From Clostridiales bacterium (GTDB taxonomy: Bacteria > Bacillota > Clostridia > Oscillospirales > Acutalibacteraceae): 64,000 nucleotides of DNA. The stretch covers positions 138,502 through 202,501 of the forward strand of contig JAHZDE010000005.1 in assembly GCA_019422525.1 (NCBI GenBank). Direction: 5' to 3'. The position numbers and the translations under genes are program-made. Of the stretch, positions 42,884 through 51,830 are shown piece by piece. The stretch's first letter is position 1. The number at the start of each line of letters is the position of its first letter. The notes under the pieces were generated by a model. That model searched no databases, had not been told where the DNA came from, and saw only the letters and a program-made list of their open reading frames with translations.

Positions 42884-44152
42884 TCAGGCCCGGCCTTTTA
42901 TTTTGTCCCAATAGGCCTTAAACGCCTGTTCATTTTTATTATCACCGTATTCATAATACCGGGTATCCTTCAAAATATCCGGCAAATACTGCTGCTCCAC
43001 CCAGCGGTTCGGATAGTCGTGGGGATATTTATAAAACTGCCCCTTTTTCTTCACTTCCGCGCTGTCATAATGCATGTTTTGCAGCTGGCGGGGAATACTG
43101 CCCACCTTCCCCTTTTCCACATCAGCCATAGCCGCAATAATGGCGTTGTGGGCGGTGTTGGACTTGGGTGCAGTGGCCACCAAAATCACTGCGTCCGCCA
43201 AAGGAAGCCTTGCTTCCGGCAATCCCACCATCATAGCCGCATCCACCGCCGCCTTGACAATAGGGATAATCTGAGGCCAGGCGAGCCCTACATCCTCACA
43301 AGCACAGACCATCAAGCGCCGGCAGGCAGAAGCCAAATCTCCGGCCACCAGCAGCCTTGCCAGATAGTGGATGGCTGCGTCGGGGTCGCTGCCCCGCATG
43401 GACTTTTGAAAAGCCGAAAGGATGTCATAGTGTTCATCGCCTTCCCGGTCATACCGCATGGCGCTGCGCTGGGTCAGTTCCCGTGCCAGCTCCATGGAAA
43501 TGGGAATGTTATCTTCCTGTGGAATGGCCGAAAGGGCACACAGCTCCACGGCATTCATAGCCTTCCGCACATCGCCGCCGCAGGCCGTGGCAATATATTC
43601 TGCCACCCCGTCTTCCAAAGCAAAGGACTTTTCCGAATCTTCCTCCAATAGCGAAAAAGCTCTCTCCACTGCTGGGATTACATCCGTGCTTTCCACCGGT
43701 TTAAACTCAAACACCGTAGAGCGGCTGAGGATGGCGTTATAGACATAAAAATACGGGTTTTCCGTGGTAGACGCTATCAGAGTAATGCTTCCGTTTTCGA
43801 TAAATTCCAACAAAGTCTGCTGCTGCTTCTTATTAAAGTACTGGATTTCGTCCAGATATAGCAGCACGCCGTTAATGCCTTCCAAGGTATTGGTACTGGC
43901 AATCACTTCGCGGATATCCGCCGTAGAAGCGGTAGTACCGTTGAGCTTGCACAGCCGTTTGTGGGTGTTTTTGGCGATAATAGAGGCCACCGTAGTTTTC
44001 CCCACACCGGAAGGGCCATAAAACACCATATTGGGAATCTCGCCGGATTCGATGATGCGGCGCAGCGCCTTTCCTTCGCCCAGCAAATGGCGCTGGCCCA
44101 CTACTTCGTCCAGTGTTTTGGGCCGGATTCGGTCCGCTAATGGAGCTGCCAC
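42884..44152 (-). CDS. rarA: Replication-associated recombination protein A
   Basis: RarA (MgsA) is a clamp-loader-like AAA+ ATPase that acts at stalled replication forks. The 422-residue protein has LADRIRPKTLDEVVGQRHLL, Walker A FYGPSGVGKTT, Walker B VLLYLDEIQYF, sensor STTENPYF, and the C-terminal tetramerisation part ending with HDYPNRWVEQQYLPD, all family blocks. Length is normal. The first ATG (44152) follows GGAGGTG. Confidence 0.95.
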   Translation of the reverse strand: MAAPLADRIRPKTLDEVVGQRHLLGEGKALRRIIESGEIPNMVFYGPSGVGKTTVASIIAKNTHKRLCKLNGTTASTADIREVIASTNTLEGINGVLLYLDEIQYFNKKQQQTLLEFIENGSITLIASTTENPYFYVYNAILSRSTVFEFKPVESTDVIPAVERAFSLLEEDSEKSFALEDGVAEYIATACGGDVRKAMNAVELCALSAIPQEDNIPISMELARELTQRSAMRYDREGDEHYDILSAFQKSMRGSDPDAAIHYLARLLVAGDLASACRRLMVCACEDVGLAWPQIIPIVKAAVDAAMMVGLPEARLPLADAVILVATAPKSNTAHNAIIAAMADVEKGKVGSIPRQLQNMHYDSAEVKKKGQFYKYPHDYPNRWVEQQYLPDILKDTRYYEYGDNKNEQAFKAYWDKIKGRA

Positions 44153-44194
44153 CGCAGCACCTCCTTTCCGAAAAGTATTTTACGAAAGTTTCCT

Positions 44195-44222
44195 AAAAGC
44201 CTCCCTCATGGAGGGGCCTTTC
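44195..44222 (-). terminator. Probable terminator of glyA
   Basis: Minus strand AAAGGCCCCTCC and GGGAGGCTTTT arms with a 4-nt loop lie 48 nt after the glyA stop. Confidence 0.6.
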
Positions 44223-44269
44223 CTGCCGCGTACTGTTCTATTTTTATGCGTGTTCCTTTGGAAACATAC

Positions 44270-45523
44270 TCAGCAATACAGCGGATACTTGGCGCACAGA
44301 GCGTTAACCATCTCGCGCACCTTGTCGGCGTTGGTGTCGAAGTCCTCCACTACCATGGCGATGCACTGGGCAATCACGTCCATATCCTCGGTGTTCAGGC
44401 CGCGTGTGGTAACAGCTGGGGTTCCCAACCGGACGCCGCTGGTAACAAAGGGGCTGCGCTGCTCATTAGGGACGGTGTTCTTATTGGCGGTGATATACAC
44501 CTCATCAAGCCGATGCTCCAGCTCCTTGCCGGTCAATTCCATACCGGTCAGATTCAAAAGCATCAGGTGATTGTCGGTACCGCCGGAAACCAGCTTCAGT
44601 CCGCGGGACATAAGGCCATTTGCCAGTGCCTGTGCATTCTCCACAATGCGGCGTCCATAGTCCTTGAACTCGGGCTTGAGGGCTTCACCGAAGCAAACGG
44701 CTTTACCAGCAATAATATGCATCAGCGGGCCACCCTGGGTGCCGGGGAAAATGGCCTTGTCGATGGCTTTTGCGTACTGCTCTTTGCAGAGAATCAGGCC
44801 GCCTCTGGGGCCGCGGAGAGTCTTGTGAGTGGTGGTGGTCACCACATCAGCCCACGGCACCGGGTTGGGATGCTGGCCGGCTGCTACCAGACCAGCAATG
44901 TGAGCCATATCTACCATCAAATAAGCGCCGCAGTCGTCACAAATAGCGCGGAGCTTTTCAAAGTCAATCACTCTGGGGTACGCGCTGGCGCCGGCCACAA
45001 TCATTTTAGGCTTAACTTCCATAGCCTGCTCGTGGAGCTTCTCATAATCGATATAGTGGGTTTCCGGGTCTACGCCATAGGCCACAAAGTTAAAATAGCT
45101 GCCCGAAATATTCACCGGGGAACCGTGGGTCAAATGGCCGCCCTCTGCCAAGTTCATACCCATTACTGTATCGCCGGGTTTGAGCAGTGCAAAATAAACC
45201 GCCATATTGGCCTGTGCGCCGGAGTGGGGCTGCACATTTGCATGGTCTGCGCCAAACAACTGGCAGGCACGCTTTCTGGCAATGTCCTCCACAATATCCA
45301 CATACTGGCAACCGCCATAATAGCGCTTTCCGGGATATCCTTCAGCATATTTATTGGTCAGAATACTTCCCATAGCAGCCATGACTGCCGGGGAAACAAT
45401 ATTTTCAGACGCAATCAGTTCCAAATTCCGGCGCTGGCGTCCCAATTCCAAATTCATGGCCTCTCCGACTTCGGGGTCATAAGCGGAAACAAATCCGATG
45501 GTATCCATCATATCCTGATACAT
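44270..45523 (-). CDS. glyA: Serine hydroxymethyltransferase
   Basis: GlyA interconverts serine and glycine with tetrahydrofolate, the main one-carbon source. The 417-residue protein has LELIASENIVSPAVMAAMGS, YPGKRYYGGC, the PLP lysine in DVVTTTTHKTLRGPRGG and GGTDNHLMLLNL. The ATG at 45523 follows GGCAGGAGG. A promoter-like TATAAT (near 45576-45581, TTGTAC 17 nt upstream) and a small GCGC hairpin occupy the leader. Confidence 0.97.
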   Translation of the reverse strand: MYQDMMDTIGFVSAYDPEVGEAMNLELGRQRRNLELIASENIVSPAVMAAMGSILTNKYAEGYPGKRYYGGCQYVDIVEDIARKRACQLFGADHANVQPHSGAQANMAVYFALLKPGDTVMGMNLAEGGHLTHGSPVNISGSYFNFVAYGVDPETHYIDYEKLHEQAMEVKPKMIVAGASAYPRVIDFEKLRAICDDCGAYLMVDMAHIAGLVAAGQHPNPVPWADVVTTTTHKTLRGPRGGLILCKEQYAKAIDKAIFPGTQGGPLMHIIAGKAVCFGEALKPEFKDYGRRIVENAQALANGLMSRGLKLVSGGTDNHLMLLNLTGMELTGKELEHRLDEVYITANKNTVPNEQRSPFVTSGVRLGTPAVTTRGLNTEDMDVIAQCIAMVVEDFDTNADKVREMVNALCAKYPLYC

Positions 45524-45663
45524 AGTGTTCCTCCTGCCAAGTAAGATGTTCTGCGCTTTAACGCGCTATTGTACATATTATACACGTTTTCCCTTTCAAG
45601 TACAACGAATTCCAAAAATTTTCCTTTCTTTTACTGGGCTCATATTTTCTCTTTGCATTTACC

Positions 45664-45696
45664 CAATAAAAATGGCCGTCCTTTTTGGACGGCCAT
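45664..45696 (-). terminator. Terminator of secD-secF
   Basis: Perfect ATGGCCGTCC/GGACGGCCAT stem with a 5-nt loop, followed on the minus strand by TTTTTATT, 31 nt after the secF stop. Confidence 0.9.
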
Positions 45697-45726
45697 CTTC
45701 ATGAAAAATATTGGGAATGATTCCAA

Positions 45727-46677
45727 TTACTCAGCAGCTTTAACCGCAGCCTTTTTCTTCAGCTTGTGGTTCTGCCACATGACATACATGGGGCCAGCCA
45801 AGCACACAGAAGAGTAGCAGCCGGTTACAATACCAATCATCATCGGCAGAGCAAAGGTGGTAACGGAAGACAGCCCATAGATGCTGCCCACTACAAACAC
45901 CACAGCCACAGCCAAGAAGGTGCAGACAGAGGTATTGATAGAACGGGTCAGGGTCTGGTTGATACTGGTATCCATCAGCTCTTCGTAGCTCACCTTCGGC
46001 CCAAGCAGACGGCGGTTTTCACGGACACGGTCATACACAACGATGGTATCATTCAGGGAGTAACCCAAAATGGTAAGCACCACGGCGATAAAGTTGTCGT
46101 CGATGGGGAACCCGAAAATCACGAAGGTAAAATACACCATCAATACGTCATGCAGCAGTGCAATCACAGCCATAACACCGGCAGACATACCGCCGATTTT
46201 GCGGAAACGCAGTGCCACATAAATGATCAGCAGCACAACAGCCAGAGCCACTGCCACCAGGCACTTGGCAAAGAACTTGGCACCCATGGTAGGCGGAACC
46301 GAGCTGGACTGCATCACGGTGAATTCAGAGTTGGGATATTTTTCGGCCAGATTTGCGGCAATGGCTTTCTGCTCATCCAGAGAAATCCCATCGCTGCCGG
46401 AAAGGGAAACCGTCAGGGTATTCCCCTGCTGAGTGCCGATTCCGTCGGTCAAAGTGACGGTTACATCACGTCCAATGGCATCTTCCACCGCCTGGTCAAC
46501 CGTTTCCTGGTCAACTTCGCCGGTATAGGAATACTGAATCAAAGCGCCGCCGCGGAAATTGATGTCCAGTTCGACGCCGAAAATCAGGTTAAACAGCAAC
46601 CCGATTACGAAAAGCCCCAGAGAAATTCCGAAGTAAATTTTCCGGTGCTGATAGAATTTGATCTTAAACTTCTTCAT
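45727..46677 (-). CDS. secF: Protein translocase subunit SecF
   Basis: SecF works with SecD to use the proton or sodium gradient for completing protein export through SecYEG. The 316-residue protein has six membrane helices, the LDINFRGGALIQYSY block after helix 1, and the helix-4/5 motif GYSLNDTIVVYDRVRENRR. The ATG at 46677 overlaps the secD stop by 4 nt, which excludes the in-frame extension upstream. Confidence 0.95.
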   Translation of the reverse strand: MKKFKIKFYQHRKIYFGISLGLFVIGLLFNLIFGVELDINFRGGALIQYSYTGEVDQETVDQAVEDAIGRDVTVTLTDGIGTQQGNTLTVSLSGSDGISLDEQKAIAANLAEKYPNSEFTVMQSSSVPPTMGAKFFAKCLVAVALAVVLLIIYVALRFRKIGGMSAGVMAVIALLHDVLMVYFTFVIFGFPIDDNFIAVVLTILGYSLNDTIVVYDRVRENRRLLGPKVSYEELMDTSINQTLTRSINTSVCTFLAVAVVFVVGSIYGLSSVTTFALPMMIGIVTGCYSSVCLAGPMYVMWQNHKLKKKAAVKAAE

Positions 46678-48086
46678 CCCTTCGCACCTCCAAACAACCA
46701 CTTATTACGGAACACCTTAAACCGGGACAGAGACTTGGTCATCAGACGGGTTGCGGTAACGCCCATGATGAAGTTTCCAATAACACCGATCAACAGGGTA
46801 TAACCGAAGGAGTAAATGGAGCCGGTGGTGGAGGCGCCGAACAGCATGGACAAAATGTTGCTGGGTCCAAACACAGCCATCAAAATCACGGCCACAATAA
46901 TAACGGTAATGTTGCCATCGAAAATAGCCCAGAAGCTGCTCTCATTACCCTTTTCAATAGCGCCGTCCAGGGTCTTACCCAGCCACAGCTCTTCCTTGAT
47001 ACGGGTTGCGGTAATGATGTTGGCATCCACGCCCATACCGATGGACAGGATAATACCGGCAATACCGGGCAGCGTCATGGTAAAGCTGGAGAATGCCGGG
47101 AAATAACCGGACACAGCTGCCAGAGACAGTGCAATCTGGCCCAGCAGGGCAATCACAGCCACAAAGCCAGGCAGCCGGAACATCACTAACATAAACACAG
47201 CTACCAGTGCAAAGGCGATAATTCCTGCAATGACCATAGCATTCAGGGAAGATTCACCCAATGTGGGGCTGATAGAACCGAAGCTATCGGTTTCCAACGT
47301 AAACGGCAGAGCACCAGCGTTGATCTTGTTTGCCAGCTCTGTAGCAGAAGCAGCGGTAAAATAGTCGCTGGTAATGGTGCACTCGCCATCGGTAATGGCC
47401 TGCTGAACGGTGGGATAAGAAATCATCACATCGTCCATCCACACCGAAATGGTCTGGCCAACCAAACGGGAAGTGGCTTCAGAAAACTTCTCTGCGCCCT
47501 TATCGCTCAGTTTCAAATCGACCAGATATTTAATCTTGCCGGTGGTTTCGTCCTGATAGGATTTTGCCTCAGCGGAAACCACATCGTCGCCTTCCAAAAT
47601 CACATTCTCGGCAGTAGTTCCGGAAGGAGTCTTATAAACGGGATCGCCATTTTCGTCCACTTCCTGGGTTGTATACTCCATGCCCTCACGGAAAGTCAGC
47701 TTAGCCGTAGCGGCCAGCTCTTCAATAGCAGATTCCGGGTCAAAGTCTTTTTCATCGCTCTTCCAGGGGAAGCGGATGATAATCCGGTCATTGGCTGTAT
47801 CAGTATACAGCTCGTAGTCTGTCACATTGTTGTTGAGCAGACGGAGCTTAATGGTTTCTTCCACCGAGCTGAGCTGCTGCTCTGTAGCGTCAACACCGTC
47901 TGCAGGGACAAACGTTGCTTCCACGCCGCCGCGGATATCGATACCCCACCGGATATCCCCCGCGCCTTTGATGTAAGTGATTTTATTGTCGCCGTTCTGT
48001 CCATACAACCCATAAATTGAGGTATAGGTCAGGAACAGGATGATAATCGCGACAATGAAAAACACTGCCTTGGGTACTCGCTTCAT
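46674..48086 (-). CDS. secD: Protein translocase subunit SecD
   Basis: SecD is the larger partner of SecF in late steps of protein export. The 470-residue protein has an N-terminal helix, GDIRWGIDIRGGVEATFVP (the conserved D1 motif), a large extracytoplasmic P1 domain (about 50-280), and a C-terminal six-helix block with LPGIAGIILSIGMGVDANII and TRIKEELWLGKTL. The ATG at 48086 has GGAGG at 8 nt; the in-frame ATG six bases earlier is too close to it. Confidence 0.95.
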   Translation of the reverse strand: MKRVPKAVFFIVAIIILFLTYTSIYGLYGQNGDNKITYIKGAGDIRWGIDIRGGVEATFVPADGVDATEQQLSSVEETIKLRLLNNNVTDYELYTDTANDRIIIRFPWKSDEKDFDPESAIEELAATAKLTFREGMEYTTQEVDENGDPVYKTPSGTTAENVILEGDDVVSAEAKSYQDETTGKIKYLVDLKLSDKGAEKFSEATSRLVGQTISVWMDDVMISYPTVQQAITDGECTITSDYFTAASATELANKINAGALPFTLETDSFGSISPTLGESSLNAMVIAGIIAFALVAVFMLVMFRLPGFVAVIALLGQIALSLAAVSGYFPAFSSFTMTLPGIAGIILSIGMGVDANIITATRIKEELWLGKTLDGAIEKGNESSFWAIFDGNITVIIVAVILMAVFGPSNILSMLFGASTTGSIYSFGYTLLIGVIGNFIMGVTATRLMTKSLSRFKVFRNKWLFGGAKG

Positions 48087-48205
48087 GCACATATCCTCCA
48101 ATTTTAGGGACACCCAGCCCCTTTAGTCGCCGCCCTTGCAGGCCTTGAAAAAAAACGATGTCCCTTTTCCGGTCAAATTGCAAACAGACAAGCGTAACAG
48201 ACAAT

Positions 48206-48234
48206 ATTATAGGCTATAAAACCGCAAAAGTCAA
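48206..48234 (-). promoter_or_regulatory. Promoter of secD-secF
   Basis: Minus strand TTGACT (48229-48234), 17-nt spacer, TATAAT (48206-48211), 120 nt upstream of the secD ATG. Confidence 0.8.
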
Positions 48235-48313
48235 CGAAAACCATCCTAAAAAATTGCATTCTTTGGAAATCTCCCCAAAAATCCTGTCGAAATGCCCCTA
48301 TTTTCCCCATTAT

Positions 48314-48347
48314 AAAAAGGACCGCGGAATCCGAAGATCCCGCGGTC
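48314..48347 (-). terminator. Terminator of the aminotransferase gene
   Basis: GACCGCGG/CCGCGGTC stem with a short loop, followed on the minus strand by TTTTT, 26 nt after the stop. Confidence 0.88.
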
Positions 48348-48372
48348 AAAAAAGTGTGATTCTTTATGAAAC

Positions 48373-49659
48373 TCAGTCTTGCAAAAGCTTTTCGCAGGCA
48401 GCCAGCTGCACGCACAGGCAGAACAAATCCATGGCTGTTTCCAGCTCCGAAACAGGCGGATAAGAAGGCGCCACACGGATATTGCTGTCCTGGGGGTCCT
48501 TGCCATAGGGGAAGGTTGCGCCTGCACCAGTAAGGGTGACGCCAGCCTCTTTACACAGCTGTACCACACGCTTAGCGCAGCCGGGCATCACATCCACGCT
48601 GATAAAATAGCCGCCGTTAGGCTTCGTCCAGCTGGCAACGCCCAAACCGCCCAGCTGGGTTTCCAGCTTTTCGAGAACTGCGTTGAATTTGGGCTCCAAA
48701 ATCCGGCGATGGCGCAGCATCTGTCCCCGCACGCCGTATTTATCCTTTAAGAAAGCGATATGGCGCAGCTGGTTGAGTTTATCGGGGCCAATGGTCTGGA
48801 AGGAGAAGTGTTCCCGCAGGGTCTGAATGGTCTCGGGGCCAGCAGCCATGGCAGCCACACCTGCGCCCGGGAAAGTAATTTTGGAAGTGGAAGCAAACAC
48901 AATGGGCAACTCTTCATTTCCATGCTTCTGGCACTCGGCATACAAATCCAGCAGGTTATCCGGTGTATCGGTCAAATCATGTACGCAATAAGCATTATCC
49001 CAAAAAATACGGAAATCCTTGGCAGCCGGCTTCAAAGCGGCAAAACGGCGCACGGTTTCGTCGGAATAGGTAATGCCGGTGGGGTTGGAATATTTCGGCA
49101 CACACCAAATTCCCTTCACGCTGGCATCGTTCTGCACCATTTCTTCCACCACATCCATATCGGGACCTGTGGCCAAAAGGGGAATGGTCACCATATCAAT
49201 ACCGAAATACTCGGTAATGGCAAAATGACGGTCATAGCCGGGAGCGGGGCACAAAAACTTCACATGCTCCTGACGGCTCCAAGGCTGGCAGCCGCCAAAG
49301 CCATGGGTCATAGCGCAGGAAATGGTATCGAACATCATGTTCAGGCTGGAGTTACCTCCCACAATCACCTGCTCAGCCGGCATATTCATCAGCTGTCCAA
49401 ACAGAGCCTGCATCTCCGGCAGGCCATCGGCCATACCATAGTTGCGGCAATCATCCCCATTGGAATCGGTCAGCTTGGCAGTCGAGCTCAGGACATCCAG
49501 CATGGGCATGGACAATTCCAGCTGTTCCACACTGGGCTTTCCTCTGGCCATATTCAGCTTCAGGCCCATTGCCTTCATTTCATCATATTTTGCCTGCAGC
49601 TGCTGGTGCAGGGCTGTAAGTTCATTCTTGTTCATGGACTGGTATTCCACTCGAAGCAT
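48373..49659 (-). CDS. PLP-dependent aminotransferase, class I/II
   Basis: This 428-residue protein is a fold-type I aminotransferase of a group often annotated as aspartate aminotransferase-like in anaerobes. It has the N-terminal KLNMARGKPSVEQLELSMPM motif typical of that group, GNSSLNMMFDTISC, CPAPGYDRHFAITEYFGI, VPKYSNPTG and the PLP lysine in FASTSKITFPGAGVAAM. The ATG at 49659 (AAGGA at 7 nt) is the best of several in-frame starts. Amino donor and acceptor cannot be specified. Confidence 0.88.
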   Translation of the reverse strand: MLRVEYQSMNKNELTALHQQLQAKYDEMKAMGLKLNMARGKPSVEQLELSMPMLDVLSSTAKLTDSNGDDCRNYGMADGLPEMQALFGQLMNMPAEQVIVGGNSSLNMMFDTISCAMTHGFGGCQPWSRQEHVKFLCPAPGYDRHFAITEYFGIDMVTIPLLATGPDMDVVEEMVQNDASVKGIWCVPKYSNPTGITYSDETVRRFAALKPAAKDFRIFWDNAYCVHDLTDTPDNLLDLYAECQKHGNEELPIVFASTSKITFPGAGVAAMAAGPETIQTLREHFSFQTIGPDKLNQLRHIAFLKDKYGVRGQMLRHRRILEPKFNAVLEKLETQLGGLGVASWTKPNGGYFISVDVMPGCAKRVVQLCKEAGVTLTGAGATFPYGKDPQDSNIRVAPSYPPVSELETAMDLFCLCVQLAACEKLLQD

Positions 49660-49772
49660 CTCCATTTCCTTAATAATGCATATTGCCCGTAAACTACAAA
49701 CGATTCTACTATATTCGGAGAAAAAATGCAAGTTAAAAACGCGTTTCTTGCAAATTTCGCACTTTTACCTGT

Positions 49773-50213
49773 TCAACGCATATTCTCATACGCTTTTCTG
49801 TATATCTCGTCAAGAGCCTTTCCACAGCTGCGGGCGAGCTGTGCCGCACTTTCATATTCCACATAGGCCTTCCGAACGTCCCCATATTCACAGATTTTCA
49901 CCTGAACGGGTCCATATTCTGTCAAAACCGTATCCATCCGGCGCTTCATCACATGCCTTTCCTGCACGCTTCTGCGCAGGCCCACCGCCGTGGTTTCCCG
50001 GAAAATAAGTTTTGTCAGCTTCTCCTCGTCGTCCTCTCTGCACAGCACTGTCAGGCCATAAGCTGGCCGGCCTTTTTTCATAAACAGCGGAAAAAATGAC
50101 ACATCCAAGGCGCCCCCCTGCATTAGCTCTTCCCTACAGTAGGCCAGCTGTTCCCCGGTACAGTCATCAATGTTCGTCTCCAAAACACAGACTGTATCTT
50201 TTAATTCCTCTGT
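49773..50213 (-). CDS. larC: Nickel-insertion protein LarC, C-terminal part (frame -1)
   Basis: This frame encodes the C-terminal 146 residues of LarC. It contains VLETNIDDCTGEQLAY, a signature of the nickel-pincer nucleotide cyclometallase, and EYGPVQVKICEYGD. It has no ribosome site or ATG; the only nearby codon is a TTG at 50183. It joins the upstream frame by a -1 shift at nine A residues (50213-50221), as known for LarC of lactobacilli, where frameshifting produces full-length LarC. The joined product would be about 425 residues, the expected family length. Confidence 0.85.
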   Translation of the reverse strand, partial: TEELKDTVCVLETNIDDCTGEQLAYCREELMQGGALDVSFFPLFMKKGRPAYGLTVLCREDDEEKLTKLIFRETTAVGLRRSVQERHVMKRRMDTVLTEYGPVQVKICEYGDVRKAYVEYESAAQLARSCGKALDEIYRKAYENMR

Positions 50214-51049
50214 TTTTTTTTACCCGGTTCAATCAGCATAACCCGCAGCACATTGGCATGGTCAAAATCCTTCTTGCCTGCACCCAAGCCGATTTTTTCC
50301 ACTGTAAAGCAGCCCGGCAGCTCTTCCCCACTGCCAAGTGCCGCCAAAATTGCCGCGCCGGTGGGAGTCACCATTTCTCCCTGGACGCCGGTAATTTTCA
50401 GGGGGATTCCCGCTTCCCGCACCAGTTCCAGTGTAGCCGGAGCCGGTACCGGCATCAGGCCGTGCTGGCATTTCACCCAGCCGGTCCCCTCAAACACAGG
50501 GGAAGAAATGATGGTCTCAATGCCCAAATCGTCCAGGCATACACAGGCCGCCACAATATCCACTATGGAGTCCACCGCGCCCACTTCGTGGAAATGGACT
50601 TCTTCCGGCTCTTTTCCGTGTACCTTTCCCTCGGCCTTAGCCAGCACCATAAACACCTTTTTAGCCATTTCCTTTGCGTGCTGGGAAACCTCCTCTGCGC
50701 CGTCAATCATGGGCAGAATTTCTTTGAGTCCCCGATGCACATGGCCTTCTCCATGAGTATGCTCGTGGCTATGGGGATGTGCATGTTCATGGTCATGTTC
50801 GTGAGAATGGCCATGGTCGTGGTCGTGATGATGCTCGTGCTCATGGGGGTGCTCGAGAATTACGTTGAAATCGGCAGCCTCCACCCCGTTTTTATTGGCC
50901 TGGCCAATCTCAATGGAATAGCCGTCCAGATGCAGGCTCATAAGGGCCTTTTGCAGCTTTTTCGCGTCTGCGCCCAAATCCAGCAGGGCGGCAACGGTCA
51001 TATCGCCGCTGATACCGGAATAACACTCAAAATATGCGGTTTTTCCCAT
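50201..51049 (-). CDS. larC: Nickel-insertion protein LarC, N-terminal part
   Basis: LarC inserts nickel into the pyridinium dithiocarboxylate nucleotide made by LarB and LarE, giving the nickel-pincer cofactor. Without frameshifting this frame gives 282 residues. It starts with GKTAYFECYSGISGDMTVAA, then has a strongly His-rich stretch (about residues 67-105) likely to hold nickel, then HFHEVGAVDSIVDIVA and GAAILAALGSGEE. It ends with KKKQRN and a stop just after the A9 run. The ATG at 51049 with AAAGGATGG is preferred over an ATG at 51067 that overlaps the larB stop. Confidence 0.9.
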   Translation of the reverse strand: MGKTAYFECYSGISGDMTVAALLDLGADAKKLQKALMSLHLDGYSIEIGQANKNGVEAADFNVILEHPHEHEHHHDHDHGHSHEHDHEHAHPHSHEHTHGEGHVHRGLKEILPMIDGAEEVSQHAKEMAKKVFMVLAKAEGKVHGKEPEEVHFHEVGAVDSIVDIVAACVCLDDLGIETIISSPVFEGTGWVKCQHGLMPVPAPATLELVREAGIPLKITGVQGEMVTPTGAAILAALGSGEELPGCFTVEKIGLGAGKKDFDHANVLRVMLIEPGKKKQRN

Positions 51050-51063
51050 GGAAATCCATCCTT

Positions 51064-51810
51064 TCATTTTACCGACTGGCGGTTAATCTGGGCCGCCATA
51101 TAGCCTCCGCCAAAACCGTTATCAATATTCACCACCGCAATCCCGGTAGCGCAGGAGTTAATCATCGTAAGCAGCGCGGAAAGCCCGCCGAAATTGGCGC
51201 CATACCCCACACTGGTAGGAACGGCAATCACCGGGCGGTCCAGTTGTCCTGCAAGCACCGAAGCCAGCGCCCCTTCCATCCCGGCCACCGCCACAATCGC
51301 CGTGGCCCGCCGGATTTCCGGCAGCGCAGAAATCATCCGATGCAGGCCGGAAACACCAATATCAAACACCCGTTCTACCTTTGCTCCGCACATTTCCGCT
51401 GTGACAGCAGCTTCTTCCGCCACAGGGATGTCTGCCGTGCCGCCGGTACAAACGGCCACCAGCCCACTGCGCTCCTCTTCCTGCTTCATCCCGGCGGTAA
51501 TAGCCCGGGCTGATTTGTGATACACCGCCTCGGGCACTTTTTCATGCACTGCCTCATACTGTTCCCGGCTGGCACGGGTGGCCAGCACCAGCCCGCTGCG
51601 CTGATAGAGCTTTTCAAAAATGGCGGCGGTATGCTCCACGGTTTTCCCCTGGCTGAATATCACTTCAGGAAAGCCGGTGCGCAGTTCCCGGTGATAATCC
51701 AGCCGGGCATACCCCAGATTTTCATAGGGCAGCGTTTTCAGCTGCTCCATGGCCTGCTCAATGGAAACCGAACCATCCCGGACGCCTTCCAATAATTCCT
51801 GTGTTTTCAA
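51064..51810 (-). CDS. larB: Pyridinium-3,5-biscarboxylic acid mononucleotide synthase
   Basis: LarB carboxylates and hydrolyses nicotinate adenine dinucleotide to make the pincer precursor. The 248-residue protein has an N-terminal helical part and a C-terminal AIR-carboxylase-like (PurE-type) domain with VCTGGTADIPVAEEAA, VFDIGVSGLHR, VAVAGMEGALASVL and VGYGANFGGLSALL. The best start is a TTG at 51810, six bases after AGAGGAGGAG; a TTG eight codons earlier lacks a site. It lies between larE and larC. Confidence 0.9.
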   Translation of the reverse strand: MKTQELLEGVRDGSVSIEQAMEQLKTLPYENLGYARLDYHRELRTGFPEVIFSQGKTVEHTAAIFEKLYQRSGLVLATRASREQYEAVHEKVPEAVYHKSARAITAGMKQEEERSGLVAVCTGGTADIPVAEEAAVTAEMCGAKVERVFDIGVSGLHRMISALPEIRRATAIVAVAGMEGALASVLAGQLDRPVIAVPTSVGYGANFGGLSALLTMINSCATGIAVVNIDNGFGGGYMAAQINRQSVK

Positions 51811-51830
51811 AACCGGCTCCTCCTCTACAC

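Noticed and set aside
44246..45544. A 432-codon plus-strand frame opposite glyA
   Set aside because: Antisense shadow of serine hydroxymethyltransferase, no ribosome site or family motif.
45766..46803. His-rich plus-strand frame opposite secF
   Set aside because: The His/Gln richness comes from reading the complement of Val/Ile/Met codons of a membrane protein.
50750..50870. Repetitive CAT/CGT-rich stretch considered as a DNA repeat
   Set aside because: It is explained by the His/Glu/Asp-rich nickel-binding segment of larC.
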